The notes under the pieces were generated by a model. It saw only the letters and a program-made list of their open reading frames with translations. It ran no database searches and was not told the DNA's origin. Position numbers and translations under genes: made by a program. Below, in pieces: positions 32,734-39,857 of a DNA stretch of 39,857 nt. The number at the start of each line of letters is the position of its first letter. The stretch's first letter is position 1. The stretch is taken from positions 1 to 39,857 of the forward strand of contig DAIROT010000017.1 in NCBI GenBank assembly GCA_036806345.1, written 5' to 3'. This DNA comes from QHCF01 sp003244275. GTDB lineage: Bacteria; Actinomycetota; Acidimicrobiia; Acidimicrobiales; QHCF01.

Positions 32734-34468
32734 GTGACGGAAGATGGCCCGGGGAAGGATGATCCTCGAAAAAATGGCATGGAGGTAAATGAGACCCGTG
32801 TCCACTCTCGGGGGGCGTCGGCCGGGCGGTTCGACGGGGCGGACGGTCCGGGCGCCGCGCTTGACGGTCCGGGGGCCGGGCGGGCGGCCAGCGCCCCGCT
32901 GATGGGCCGGGCCGCCGAGCCGACCATCTTCGAGCTCTCCCAGCCGGGGCGGCGGGCCTGGTCGCGGCGCGCCACCGGGCTGCCCGAGTGGCCNNNNNNN
33001 NNNNNNNNNNNNNNNNNNNNNNNNNNNNNNNNNNNNNNNNNNNNNNNNNNNNNNNNNNNNNNNNNNNNNNNNNNNNNNNNNNNNGTCCGAGCGGGATCTG
33101 GTGGCCCACTTCACCCGCCTGTCCCAGCGCCAGTACGGGGTGGACACCGGCGCCTACCCGCTGGGGTCGTGCACCATGAAATACAACCCCAAGGTCTGTG
33201 ACGAGGTGGCCAGCCTGGTTGGGTTCACCGCCATCCATCCCAGTGCCCCGGCCGGCCTGACCCAGGGGTGGTTGGAGCTCATGGTGGAGCTGGAGGCGGC
33301 GCTGAACGAGATCACCGGTATGGCCGCGGTCAGCTTTCAGCCGGCCGCCGGAGCTGCTGGGGAGCTGACCGGCCTGTTGATCATGCGGGCCTGGCATGAC
33401 TCAAGGGGCGAAGATCGCCGGCGGATACTGATACCCGACTCGGCCCACGGGACCAACCCGGCGTCGGTGGTGCTGGGCGGGTACACGGTGAACACGGTGG
33501 TCTCCGACCAGAGGGGCTGTGTCGACGTGGGCGCCCTGCGCCATCTGCTCGACCATGACGTGGCTGGGATAATGCTCACCAATCCCAACACCCTGGGCCT
33601 GTTCGAGGAGGACATCGTGGAGATGGCCGCCGCCGTTCATGAGGTGGGAGGGCTCCTCTATTACGACGGGGCCAATCTCAACCCGATCCTGGGGGTGGTC
33701 AGGCCGGGGGACATGGGCTTCGACATCGTGCAGTTGAACCTGCACAAGACCTTCGCCACTCCCCACGGAGGCGGAGGCCCGGGAGCTGGCCCGGTGGCGG
33801 TGACCGAGCGCCTGGCGCCGTACCTCCCTGGGCCCCGGCCCGTTCGGCGGCCGGGGAGCGCCGCCGGGAACGCCGGCCGCACAGCTGGTAACGGCGCGGC
33901 GCGGGGGGCGGGGCCGCCCGGCGGCGATGCCGCCTTCGGGTGGGCCATGCCCGAGCGCTCGATCGGGCGGGTTCACTCCTGGCACGGCAATGCCGTGGTC
34001 CTGGCCCGGGCTTACGCCTACGTCCTGGCCAACGGGGGCGACGGCTTGCGCCGGGTGGCCGAGGCCGCCGTGCTCAATGCCAACTGGTTGCGCCATCGCC
34101 TGCGGGGCGCCTACGACATCCCCTACGACCGCCCCAACATGCACGAGATGGTGCTGTCGGCTGCCAGTTTGCGCCGCCAGACCGGAGTGGGGGCCGGCGA
34201 CGTCGCCAAGCGCCTCCTCGAAGAGGGCTTCCACGCCCCGACCGTCTATTTTCCGCTAGTGGTGAAGGAGTCCCTGATGATCGAGCCCACCGAGACCGAG
34301 AGTCTCCAGACCCTGGAGGCCCTGGCCCGGTCCCTGGAGCGGATAGCCGAGGAAGCGATCGCCGACCCCGGTGCGGGCAGGGCCGCTCCCCGCACCACCC
34401 CGGTAGGCCGGGTCGACGAGGTCCGGGCCGCTCGGCGCCTGGTCCCCACCTGGGACGCCCGCCCGTGA
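32734..34468 (+). CDS. gcvPB: Glycine dehydrogenase (decarboxylating) subunit 2, with assembly gap
   Basis: The conserved N-terminus 'PTIFELSQPGRRAWSRRATG' lies at about 32914-32973. After a 91-N gap the gene continues in another frame: 'SQRQYGVDTGAYPLGSCTMK', 'GLTQGWLELMVELEAALNEI', 'GTNPASVVLGGYTV', and the PLP lysine in 'VQLNLHKTFATPHGGGGPGA'. A 35-residue Gly/Ala/Arg/Pro-rich insertion (about 33836-33935) is unusual. The start is uncertain: GTG 32734, ATG 32779 or ATG 32902 are in frame, while the best SD (GGAGG, 32781-32785) points to an out-of-frame ATG at 32789. Stop overlaps the transporter start (GTGA). Confidence 0.92.
32994..33084. other. Assembly gap (91 N)
   Basis: Ninety-one Ns within gcvPB. 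The reading frame before (32734) and after (34468) differs, so the length is not exact. Confidence 0.98.
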
Positions 34469-35400
34469 GCGACGTGGAGATGGCCTTCGAGCGCACCGTC
34501 GACGAGGGTCGGGAGCGGCTGAAGCGCAGCTGGTCGGTAATGATGGCCACCGGCGCGGTCGGCGGCATCGACGTAGGGCTGGGCGTTCTCGCCCTACTGC
34601 TGACGCAGCATCTGACCCACAGCACGGCCCTGGCTGCCCTGGCCTTCTCGGCGGGCTTCGTCGCCCTGACCCTGGCCAACAGCGAGCTGTTCACCGAGGA
34701 CTTCCTGGTGCCCATCGCCGCCGTCGCCGCCCACAAGGCGCGGGCCCGCCAGGTCGTGCGCCTCTGGGGGGTGACACTGGTGGCCAACTTCGTCGGCGGT
34801 TGGGTCATCATGGGGGTAGTGGTAGCTGGGCTACCTGACGTGCGGGCCCATGCGGTGGAGCTGGGACATCACTTTGCCCAGATCGGCTATTCGGGAAGCT
34901 CCTTCGCCACCGCCGTACTGGGGGGTGCCATCATCACCCTCATGACCTGGCTGGAGCGCAGCACCGAGTCGGTGCCGGCCAAGCTGCTGGCGGCCGTGGT
35001 GGCCGGGTACCTCTTGGCGGCTGGCTCGCTCAATCACTCGGTGGTGCTGTCCCTGGAGATGTTTGCTGCCCTTCACGCCGGGGCTCCCTTCGGCTACGTG
35101 ACCTGGCTGGGCGCCATGGGCTGGGCCACTCTGGGCAACATCATCGGTGGGGTTGGCCTGGTCACCGTCCTGCGTCTGGTCCAGGTGGGCTCGGGCAAGA
35201 TTTCCGACGAGCGTGATCGTCCTCACGAGGAGAGCAGGGAGCAAACGGCCGAAGCCCACTCCGGCGACTCGAAGTCGGAGCCTTCCGGCGACTCCGAAAG
35301 CTCAGACCCTCCTGGTGACTCCGAGTCGAAGTCCTCGGATGAGTCGGGTGACTCGGAAAGCCGGTCCGGGGTGGCGCAAGCCACCAAAGACCCTTCGTGA
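34465..35400 (+). CDS. Formate/nitrite transporter (FNT) family protein with acidic repeat tail
   Basis: 311 residues, GTG start overlapping gcvPB by 4 nt. Six membrane helices with FNT features: 'VMMATGAVGGIDVGLGVLAL', 'LANSELFTEDFLVPIAAVAA' (FNT signature), 'WVIMGVVVAGLPDV', 'AAGSLNHSVVLSLEMFAALH' and 'WATLGNIIGGVGLVTVLRL'. The pore His is in the Asn-His-Ser motif. FNT channels move formate, nitrite or related small anions. The C-terminal ~60 residues are a hydrophilic tail with imperfect GDSES repeats, not part of the family core. Coupling to gcvPB suggests a link with one-carbon flow (inference). Confidence 0.9.
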   Translation: MSDVEMAFERTVDEGRERLKRSWSVMMATGAVGGIDVGLGVLALLLTQHLTHSTALAALAFSAGFVALTLANSELFTEDFLVPIAAVAAHKARARQVVRLWGVTLVANFVGGWVIMGVVVAGLPDVRAHAVELGHHFAQIGYSGSSFATAVLGGAIITLMTWLERSTESVPAKLLAAVVAGYLLAAGSLNHSVVLSLEMFAALHAGAPFGYVTWLGAMGWATLGNIIGGVGLVTVLRLVQVGSGKISDERDRPHEESREQTAEAHSGDSKSEPSGDSESSDPPGDSESKSSDESGDSESRSGVAQATKDPS

Positions 35401-35532
35401 GCAGATTCTCCGTGAGCACTGTCGCTGGAGCGGGTCTGAACATAGGAGATCCGGTGGGAGGCCCCGATAGGCTTATCAGGAGCTCTGAAGTGCCGATGGT
35501 CGGTACCGGTTTTGGCGAGTCAGGAGAACGAC

Positions 35533-35706
35533 ATGGGAATAGGCGACAAGACCGACAACAAGGGCGAGGAGCTCAAGGGCAAGGTCAAGGAGGCCACAGG
35601 TAAGGCGACCGGCGACGAGAGCCTCGAGGCCGAGGGCCACGCCGATCAGGCCAAGGGCAACCTCAAGCAAGCTGGCGAGAAAGTCAAGGACGCCTTCAAG
35701 AGCTGA
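35533..35706 (+). CDS. CsbD-family stress protein
   Basis: 57 residues from ATG 35533, with AGGAG 6 nt upstream (an upstream ATG at 35512 lacks an SD). 'KTDNKGEELKGKVKEATGKA' and 'EAEGHADQAKGNLKQAGEKV' are the two repeated amphipathic segments of CsbD. These small hydrophilic proteins accumulate in general stress response; their activity is unknown. It is monocistronic, followed by a long terminator hairpin. Confidence 0.92.
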   Translation: MGIGDKTDNKGEELKGKVKEATGKATGDESLEAEGHADQAKGNLKQAGEKVKDAFKS

Positions 35707-35721
35707 CCCTGCTCAGCCCCA

Positions 35722-35764
35722 CGGCGGGTAGAGGGCAGGATCCAGTTTGCCCTCTACCCCGCCG
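35722..35764. terminator. Long bidirectional terminator hairpin
   Basis: CGGCGGGTAGAGGGCA (35722-35737) pairs with TGCCCTCTACCCCGCCG (35748-35764), with one bulged C and a 10-nt loop; flanking CCCA/TGGG bases extend the stem. It lies between the convergent CsbD and aldolase genes and lacks a U-tract. Confidence 0.82.
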
Positions 35765-35775
35765 CCCGTGGGCGC

Positions 35776-36540
35776 CTATTCCTCCAGCAGGTCGGGTTGA
35801 GCGGTGACTATCCGATCGTAGAGGGGTTGGAAGGAGAGCCAGCCCGAGTGGTGCGAACCGACCTGCGATGCGGCGAGAGCAGCCATCTCGGGCTCGATGA
35901 GGACCGGAGTCCCGGCCGCCTCGGCCAGGAGCTGGGTCTGGCAGGAGCGGTCCATGGTGGCAAACCACCAAGCGGCCTCGTCAACGGAGTGTCCCACCGT
36001 GAGCAGCCCGTGGTTGCGCAGGATCACGGCCTTGTGCTCACCCAGGGCGTGGGCCAGGCGCTTGGCCTCCTGGGGGTCGAGCACCACGCCGGTGTAGTCG
36101 TCGAACAGGGTGTGGTCTCCCCAGAAGGCGCACACATCCTGGGTGATTGGGTCCAGGAGGCGACCGAGCGACGACCAGGCCTTGCCGTGCAACGAGTGGG
36201 CGTGGGCGGCCGCCACTACATCGGGACGGGCCGCGTGGACCTGGGTGTGGATGGCCACCGCGGCGGCGTTCACTGGTCGATTGCCCTCCACTACCTCCCC
36301 CTGTTCGTTGACCAGGAGAAGATCCCCGACGGTGATGTGCCCAAAGTGCATCCCCAAGGGGTTGACCCAGAAATGGTCAGTCTGCTCGGGGTCCCGGGCC
36401 GTTATGTGACCGGCAATGCCCTCGTTGAACCCGAACAGCGAGAACAGGCGAAAAGCGCCAGCCAGGCGCTGCTTGCGATGCCGACGCTCGTCTTCGATGG
36501 TGTCGAACCTCGGCGGCTGGGGTGGGGATAGGTTGGGCAT
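35776..36540 (-). CDS. Class II aldolase/adducin family protein
   Basis: 254 residues, SD AGGAGGT. 'FGFNEGIAGHITARDPEQTD', 'FWVNPLGMHFGHITVGDLLL', the metal ligands 'AAAHAHSLHGKAW' (His113, His115) and 'AVILRNHGLLTVGHSVDEAA' (His177) define the fold. Where fuculose-phosphate aldolase has its catalytic Glu, this protein reads 'NAAAVAIHTQVHAARPD' without Glu, as in the adducin-like clade. So a metal-dependent fold is clear, but classical retro-aldol activity is doubtful. It is convergent to CsbD and 26 nt downstream of the methyltransferase gene on the same strand. Confidence 0.9.
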   Translation of the reverse strand: MPNLSPPQPPRFDTIEDERRHRKQRLAGAFRLFSLFGFNEGIAGHITARDPEQTDHFWVNPLGMHFGHITVGDLLLVNEQGEVVEGNRPVNAAAVAIHTQVHAARPDVVAAAHAHSLHGKAWSSLGRLLDPITQDVCAFWGDHTLFDDYTGVVLDPQEAKRLAHALGEHKAVILRNHGLLTVGHSVDEAAWWFATMDRSCQTQLLAEAAGTPVLIEPEMAALAASQVGSHHSGWLSFQPLYDRIVTAQPDLLEE

Positions 36541-36566
36541 AGCTCACCTCCTGCTGGCTGTGCTAC

Positions 36567-37349
36567 TCAGTTTATTCGTCCTTCGACCAGGTAGCGGCGG
36601 GAGCGGTGCTGGAGACGCTGGCCCAGCGGCATGACGCTGCGTTCGACGTCATCGATCCAGGTCATCTCCTCGGCCAGCACGTCGGTGAGGCCAGCCCGAA
36701 CGAGCACGTTGCGGGCCGGCAGGGGGTTAGCCAAGTACCGGAAGGGAAGGCGGCCCCGGACCTCGGCCGGATAGGAGTGATCGCCGGAGTGGCGTCCAGG
36801 CCGCAGCCTGGCGAGGGCCCGGCCTGTCTCCAGGAGAACCCAATCGGCGATGCCAGCCGGCTTCATCAGGACATCGATGACAATGACCCGTCCCTGGGGA
36901 CGCAGGAGGCGGGTCCAGGCCCGCACGGCCGCCTCTGGTTGCAGGAGCGTCCAGAAGACGTGGCGGGCCATGACCACGTCGAAGCTGCCGAGGCCATCGG
37001 GTGGCGACTCTACGTCCCCGACAATGAACGTGTTGTCGAGGGTTCGCTTGTGGGCCTCTGCCCGGGCTACCGAGAGCATGCCCTCGGAAAGGTCGATACC
37101 CACCACTTCGTGGCCGATCTCACTGAGCAAATGCGCCAGGAACCCGGTGCCGGTGCCGACATCGAGGATGCGCAGGCTCGGCGTCGGTGGCACCAGGCGC
37201 TTGAGCAGCTCCACCCAGGCCTCCCGCTCGACAATGGTCTGTAGTCCATGGCCCCAGTGGTGGTCGTACTCCGCTGCCCCGTGATCCCACGCCGCGGTCA
37301 TGGCTACCTTCAATCGGTCGGATGTCGTTGGATCGCCGAGCTCGGTCAT
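36567..37349 (-). CDS. SAM-dependent class I methyltransferase
   Basis: 260 residues, SD AAGGAGAAG. Motif I is 'LRILDVGTGTGFLAHLLSEI', motif II 'EVVGIDLSEGMLSVAR', and motif III-like 'GDVESPPDGLGSFDVVMARH' is followed by 'LLRPQGRVIVIDV'. The start of the protein (AAWDHGAAEYDHHWGHG) resembles ubiquinone/menaquinone or small-molecule methyltransferases. The substrate cannot be told from sequence. It is upstream of the aldolase/adducin gene on the same strand. Confidence 0.87.
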   Translation of the reverse strand: MTELGDPTTSDRLKVAMTAAWDHGAAEYDHHWGHGLQTIVEREAWVELLKRLVPPTPSLRILDVGTGTGFLAHLLSEIGHEVVGIDLSEGMLSVARAEAHKRTLDNTFIVGDVESPPDGLGSFDVVMARHVFWTLLQPEAAVRAWTRLLRPQGRVIVIDVLMKPAGIADWVLLETGRALARLRPGRHSGDHSYPAEVRGRLPFRYLANPLPARNVLVRAGLTDVLAEEMTWIDDVERSVMPLGQRLQHRSRRYLVEGRIN

Positions 37350-37408
37350 CGGTGTGTCTTCTCCTTGGTCAGGCGTCGGTCAAGATGATCGACGCATCCG
37401 GGTTCGCG

Positions 37409-37741
37409 CTAGTCCGGTGCCTTGGGCGCTGGCCCTTGCTCGCTTCGGGAGTGACGAGCTCGGTGGCGGCTACGCCCCCGTTGGGCGGCGGCTCCGTTGG
37501 CGCTGCCCACCTCATCCGGTAGCGCTTCCCAAGCTTCGAAGATCACGTGAGCGGTCTCTCGCTTGAGCCAACGTTCGTGACGGTAGACGTTCACCAACCG
37601 GTGCCACACTCTTCGAACGGCAGTTGAGTGGGAGGCGCACCAGTTGACCGCCACCAGGGCTATCAACGATGCCACCAGGTCAATAGCCAACGACTGTGGC
37701 AGATTCCACGATGTGCGCTCCTGCTGCTGACCGTGTGGCAT
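37409..37741 (-). CDS. Small single-pass membrane protein of unknown function
   Basis: 110 residues. I do not recognise the family, but a strong SD (AAGGAGGT, 5 nt before the ATG) supports it as a real gene. One membrane segment (about 18-36, AIDLVASLIALVAVNW) is followed by basic/aromatic residues 'RRVWHRLVNVYRHERWLKRE' and a Ser/Arg/Pro-rich tail. It lies between the methyltransferase gene and the superoxide dismutase remnant, on the same strand as both. Confidence 0.6.
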   Translation of the reverse strand: MPHGQQQERTSWNLPQSLAIDLVASLIALVAVNWCASHSTAVRRVWHRLVNVYRHERWLKRETAHVIFEAWEALPDEVGSANGAAAQRGRSRHRARHSRSEQGPAPKAPD

Positions 37742-37844
37742 CGCCTACCTCCTTGGCGCTCCCTCATCTGGGCCTGACGGGGCGTATGCGGCGTTGATGG
37801 CGCTGAGTACCGTAGCTGGCTCTCGCCCACTTCGTTCCGCGAGA

Positions 37845-37884
37845 CAACCGGGCCGGGGGAGCGGGGGACACCCCGGCCCGGTTG
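37845..37884 (-). terminator. Perfect 14-bp terminator stem behind the SOD remnant
   Basis: CAACCGGGCCGGGG (37845-37858) and CCCCGGCCCGGTTG (37871-37884) are exact inverted copies with a 12-nt loop. On the minus strand it begins 5 nt after the stop of the superoxide dismutase fragment. Confidence 0.8.
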
Positions 37885-37889
37885 TGGGC

Positions 37890-38042
37890 TCAGTTGATGA
37901 CCGTGCTCTGGGCCACCTGATAGCGCCGGGCAACGTCGGGCCAATCGACCAGCTTCGAAAAGGCACTGACGTAGTCGGCCTTGACGTTCTTGTACTGCAG
38001 GTAGAAGGCCTGCTCCCAGATGTCGGCGAAGGCGGTCCATGG
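37890..38042 (-). pseudogene. C-terminal fragment of a Fe/Mn superoxide dismutase
   Basis: Fifty codons read PWTAFADIWEQAFYLQYKNV, then KADYVSAF and 'VDWPDVARRYQVAQSTVIN', ending in TGA. 'DIWEQAFYLQYKNVKADYV' corresponds to the SOD end with metal ligand Asp (DxWEHAY) although the usual His of WEHAY is Gln here. The N-terminal three quarters of the gene are missing; upstream sequence does not continue the family. The neighbouring Fur gene suits an iron/oxidative-stress context. Confidence 0.78.
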
Positions 38043-38278
38043 GTGGGTTGGGCGACCACCTGGGTGCTCTGGTAAGCTAGAGCATTCGTAATGCTATTGC
38101 AAGCAGGGTGTTACGGGGCCCGGACCGGGGCAGCCGACTGGCGGCGGATGGAGCCCCTTTTTCGCTGCCTCGGATCGACAGGGAAGGCCAGAGGTACTAT
38201 GAGATTCGCCGGCGCCACTCAGGCGTTGCCGTGGGTTGAGAACCATATGAGACCAAACTGTGGGATGGAGGACTGAAG
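38043..38278 (+). promoter_or_regulatory. Upstream region of the Fur-family gene with 15-bp palindrome
   Basis: AGCATT (38081-38086) and AATGCT (38090-38095) are inverted around CGT. TAAGCT (38073-38078, in GGTAAGCT) could be a -10 box directly before it. The sequence TATGAGA occurs twice further down (about 38198 and 38246). No gene is seen in this 236-bp stretch. Confidence 0.45.
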
Positions 38279-38773
38279 ATGAGCGTTCCTGGGCGCCCTG
38301 CTCAGCAGGCGCCAGCCGATATCGACGAGGTCATGGAGCTGGTGCGCCACGAGGGCGGCCGAGCCAGCACCGCCCGGCGGGTCATCCTGGAGGCCCTGGT
38401 GGCGGCGGGTGGGCACCGCACCGCCGAGGAGCTGGCGGCTGACATTCACTCCGGACACCCCGAAATTCATCAGACCACCGTGTACCGCAACCTGGAGCGC
38501 TTTGAGGACCTGGGCGTCGCCTACCACACCCACCTGGGCCACGGGCCGGCCCAGTGGCACCTCACCGGCTCACGCCACCAGCACCTGGTCTGCCAGTATT
38601 GCGGGGCGGTCATCGAAGCCGACCCCGACATCTTGGCCGGGCTGGAGACGACGCTTCACGATCGGTCGGGCTTCGAGCTCGACCTGCGCCACTTTGCCAT
38701 CACTGGGACCTGCCAGAGTTGCGCCAGCGAAGCCAGAGAGCATCCCATCAGCGATCCCAGCGTCCCTGCTTGA
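38279..38773 (+). CDS. Fur-family metalloregulator
   Basis: 164 residues, SD GGAGG 8 nt before ATG. The N-terminal winged helix has 'RASTARRVILEALVAAGGHR' and 'HPEIHQTTVYRNLERFEDLG' (about 28-80). The dimerisation domain has 'GSRHQHLVCQYCGAVIEADP' with Cys105/Cys108 and a second pair 'CQSC' (Cys145/Cys148), so the structural zinc site is complete. It could be Fur, Zur or PerR; the preceding SOD remnant favours iron or peroxide sensing, but the metal cannot be told from sequence. A palindrome at 38081-38095 is a possible autoregulatory site. Confidence 0.92.
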   Translation: MSVPGRPAQQAPADIDEVMELVRHEGGRASTARRVILEALVAAGGHRTAEELAADIHSGHPEIHQTTVYRNLERFEDLGVAYHTHLGHGPAQWHLTGSRHQHLVCQYCGAVIEADPDILAGLETTLHDRSGFELDLRHFAITGTCQSCASEAREHPISDPSVPA

Positions 38774-38830
38774 GGCCGCCCACCGGGGGCGCTCTCAAGG
38801 CAGCGGCAACGGGTGGCGGAGGCCTTCCCG

Positions 38831-39649
38831 GTGACTGAAGGCGGAGAGCGGGCCAAGGCCTTGTGGTCGTCGGGGGATTACCCGCTCATTGCCGAACGCT
38901 TTGAGCCGGTGGCCGACGATCTCCTGGATGCGGCAGGTGCGATCGCCGGCCGGCGGTTGTTGGACGTGGCGGCGGGAACTGGCAACGTGGCCCTGGCGGC
39001 TGCCCGCCGGGGAGCCAGGGTGTTGGCCACTGACCTCACCCCGCGCATGGTGGAGCTGGGCCGTGCCCGCGCCACCGCGCTGGGTATCGAGATCGAGTGG
39101 AAGGAGGCTGATGCCGCCTCCCTACCAGTCCCAGACGGCTCGGTGGACGTGGTCACCTCTTGCTTCGGGCTGATGTTCGTGACTGACCCGGTGGCCGTTA
39201 TCGACGAGCTTGGCCGGGTGCTTCATCCCGGAGGCCGACTGACGATGGTCAACTGGGAGCCGGGCCGGGCCAGCCAGAGGCTCTTCGAGCCGCTGCGCCG
39301 TCGCCTTCCGCTCCCGCCCGGCCCGGCTTCCACCGATGCCGCCGATCCGGTTGATCCCGGTGACTGGGGACGGTCTGAGGTCATCGAGGGGTGGCTGGGA
39401 TCAGCCTTTACCGAGGTCGCCTGTACCCGGCGACCATTTTCCTGGGACTTCCCGACCGCCGGGCAGGCGGCCGACTACTTCTTGTCAGCATCCCCTATGC
39501 ACGCCTGCGCCCTGGCCGCGTTGCCCGGTGAAGAGCACGCCGCTGTGCGCGCCGAGGTGGAAACCATGCTGAGTGAGTTCTCGACGGGAGGACCGGTGTC
39601 GGTGTCATCGCCCTATCTGTTGGTCACCGCGGTTCGCGCCGGCTCCTGA
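38831..39649 (+). CDS. SAM-dependent methyltransferase (UbiE-like)
   Basis: 272 residues from GTG 38831, chosen because GGAGG lies 9 nt upstream; GTG 38813 would add six residues. Motif I is 'GRRLLDVAAGTGNVALAAAR', then 'VLATDLTPRMVELGRARA', 'EADAASLPVPDGSVDVVTSC' and 'LGRVLHPGGRLTMVNWEPG', a typical Methyltransf_11/UbiE-like core; the C-terminal part is less conserved. The substrate is unknown. It lies 57 nt after the Fur gene and may be co-transcribed with it. Confidence 0.88.
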   Translation: MTEGGERAKALWSSGDYPLIAERFEPVADDLLDAAGAIAGRRLLDVAAGTGNVALAAARRGARVLATDLTPRMVELGRARATALGIEIEWKEADAASLPVPDGSVDVVTSCFGLMFVTDPVAVIDELGRVLHPGGRLTMVNWEPGRASQRLFEPLRRRLPLPPGPASTDAADPVDPGDWGRSEVIEGWLGSAFTEVACTRRPFSWDFPTAGQAADYFLSASPMHACALAALPGEEHAAVRAEVETMLSEFSTGGPVSVSSPYLLVTAVRAGS

Positions 39650-39694
39650 CCCTGGCGGCTGATCTTCAGGGTTGTTGATTGGCGATGACCGCCT

Positions 39695-39754
39695 GCCGAT
39701 CTCTGCGACCGCGACCTTCACGATTGCTGATGAGTCCAGATACCAGATGCTCAC
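39695..39754 (-). pseudogene. Truncated VapC (PIN-domain) toxin
   Basis: From GTG 39754 the protein reads 'SIWYLDSSAIVKVAVAEIG', the first strand and helix of PIN toxins with the first active-site Asp. The rest of the frame (to 39605) has no PIN features, so about 20 of ~130 residues remain. The GTG overlaps the stop of the upstream antitoxin-like gene (GTGA), as in intact vapBC pairs. Confidence 0.6.
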
Positions 39755-39857
39755 CGCTCGTCGTGGCGGCGGCGGGCGAGGCGCTCCAGCCGGAGGTTCG
39801 GGCGGGGGACGTCCCAAGCGGTGGTGTAAATCGGTGAGGGTCCCCCACTAAGGGGGC
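39751..39857 (-). CDS. C-terminal tail of an antitoxin-like protein (VapB position), partial
   Basis: The frame enters from the right edge and ends at TGA 39751-39753: 'TTAWDVPRPNLRLERLARRR' then HDER. The length and the 4-nt overlap with the VapC fragment suggest an antitoxin; no domain is complete within the window. Confidence 0.45.
   Translation of the reverse strand, partial: PLSGGPSPIYTTAWDVPRPNLRLERLARRRHDER

Overview
The window reads as a chromosomal stretch of a high-GC actinobacterium, most likely a deep-branching lineage such as Acidimicrobiia. The evidence is the very GC-rich codon use, a gcvH-garA-MerR-DUF151-MerR-gcv block that parallels the Rv1826-Rv1832 region of Mycobacterium tuberculosis, an MprAB-like two-component pair, an Rv2629-like baeRF2 protein, and many start codons placed 6-8 nt after a TAnnnT -10 box (leaderless mRNAs). 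Three N-runs (1512-1521, 27359-27458, 32994-33084) show a draft assembly. Each lies inside a gene, and the reading frame differs on its two sides.

Layout. 1-4.0 kb: two PH-domain membrane proteins on the minus strand, a baeRF2 protein, a BON protein, and a fluoride riboswitch with two overlapping Fluc channel genes. 4.1-8.5 kb: a MarR/DHA2 efflux operon, a lipoprotein sulfatase and a MazEF toxin-antitoxin pair. 8.5-15.9 kb: ileS, then divergently a DksA-like gene, lspA and an RluD-type pseudouridine synthase; a primary-like sigma factor and rpiB lie on the minus strand. 15.9-23.2 kb: a TPP-riboswitch-controlled thiC, a histidine kinase/response regulator pair, and a divergent LolA/RseB-like protein followed by an ABC transporter.

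23.2-26.0 kb looks like an acquired and decaying island. It holds a recombinase HTH remnant, a frameshifted flavodoxin fragment, an ECF sigma factor fused to a zinc-binding anti-sigma-like domain, a divergent RclC/YkgB-type (DUF417) membrane protein behind a perfectly duplicated ribosome-binding segment, and a tyrosine-recombinase remnant.

26.0-35.4 kb is a glycine-cleavage/regulatory cluster: gcvH, a zinc-ribbon GarA, an FtsR-like MerR, hpt, a DUF151 protein, a second MerR behind a 24-bp palindrome, a PD-(D/E)XK-like small protein, gcvT, gcvPA, gcvPB and a formate/nitrite transporter. Glycine cleavage feeds one-carbon units, GarA homologues tune central nitrogen/carbon metabolism, and hpt salvages purines, so the cluster may form one metabolic programme (inference).

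35.4-39.9 kb: a CsbD protein, a class II aldolase/adducin protein, a methyltransferase, a small membrane protein, a superoxide dismutase remnant with its terminator intact, a Fur-family regulator, a second methyltransferase, and at the right edge a truncated VapC with the tail of its antitoxin.
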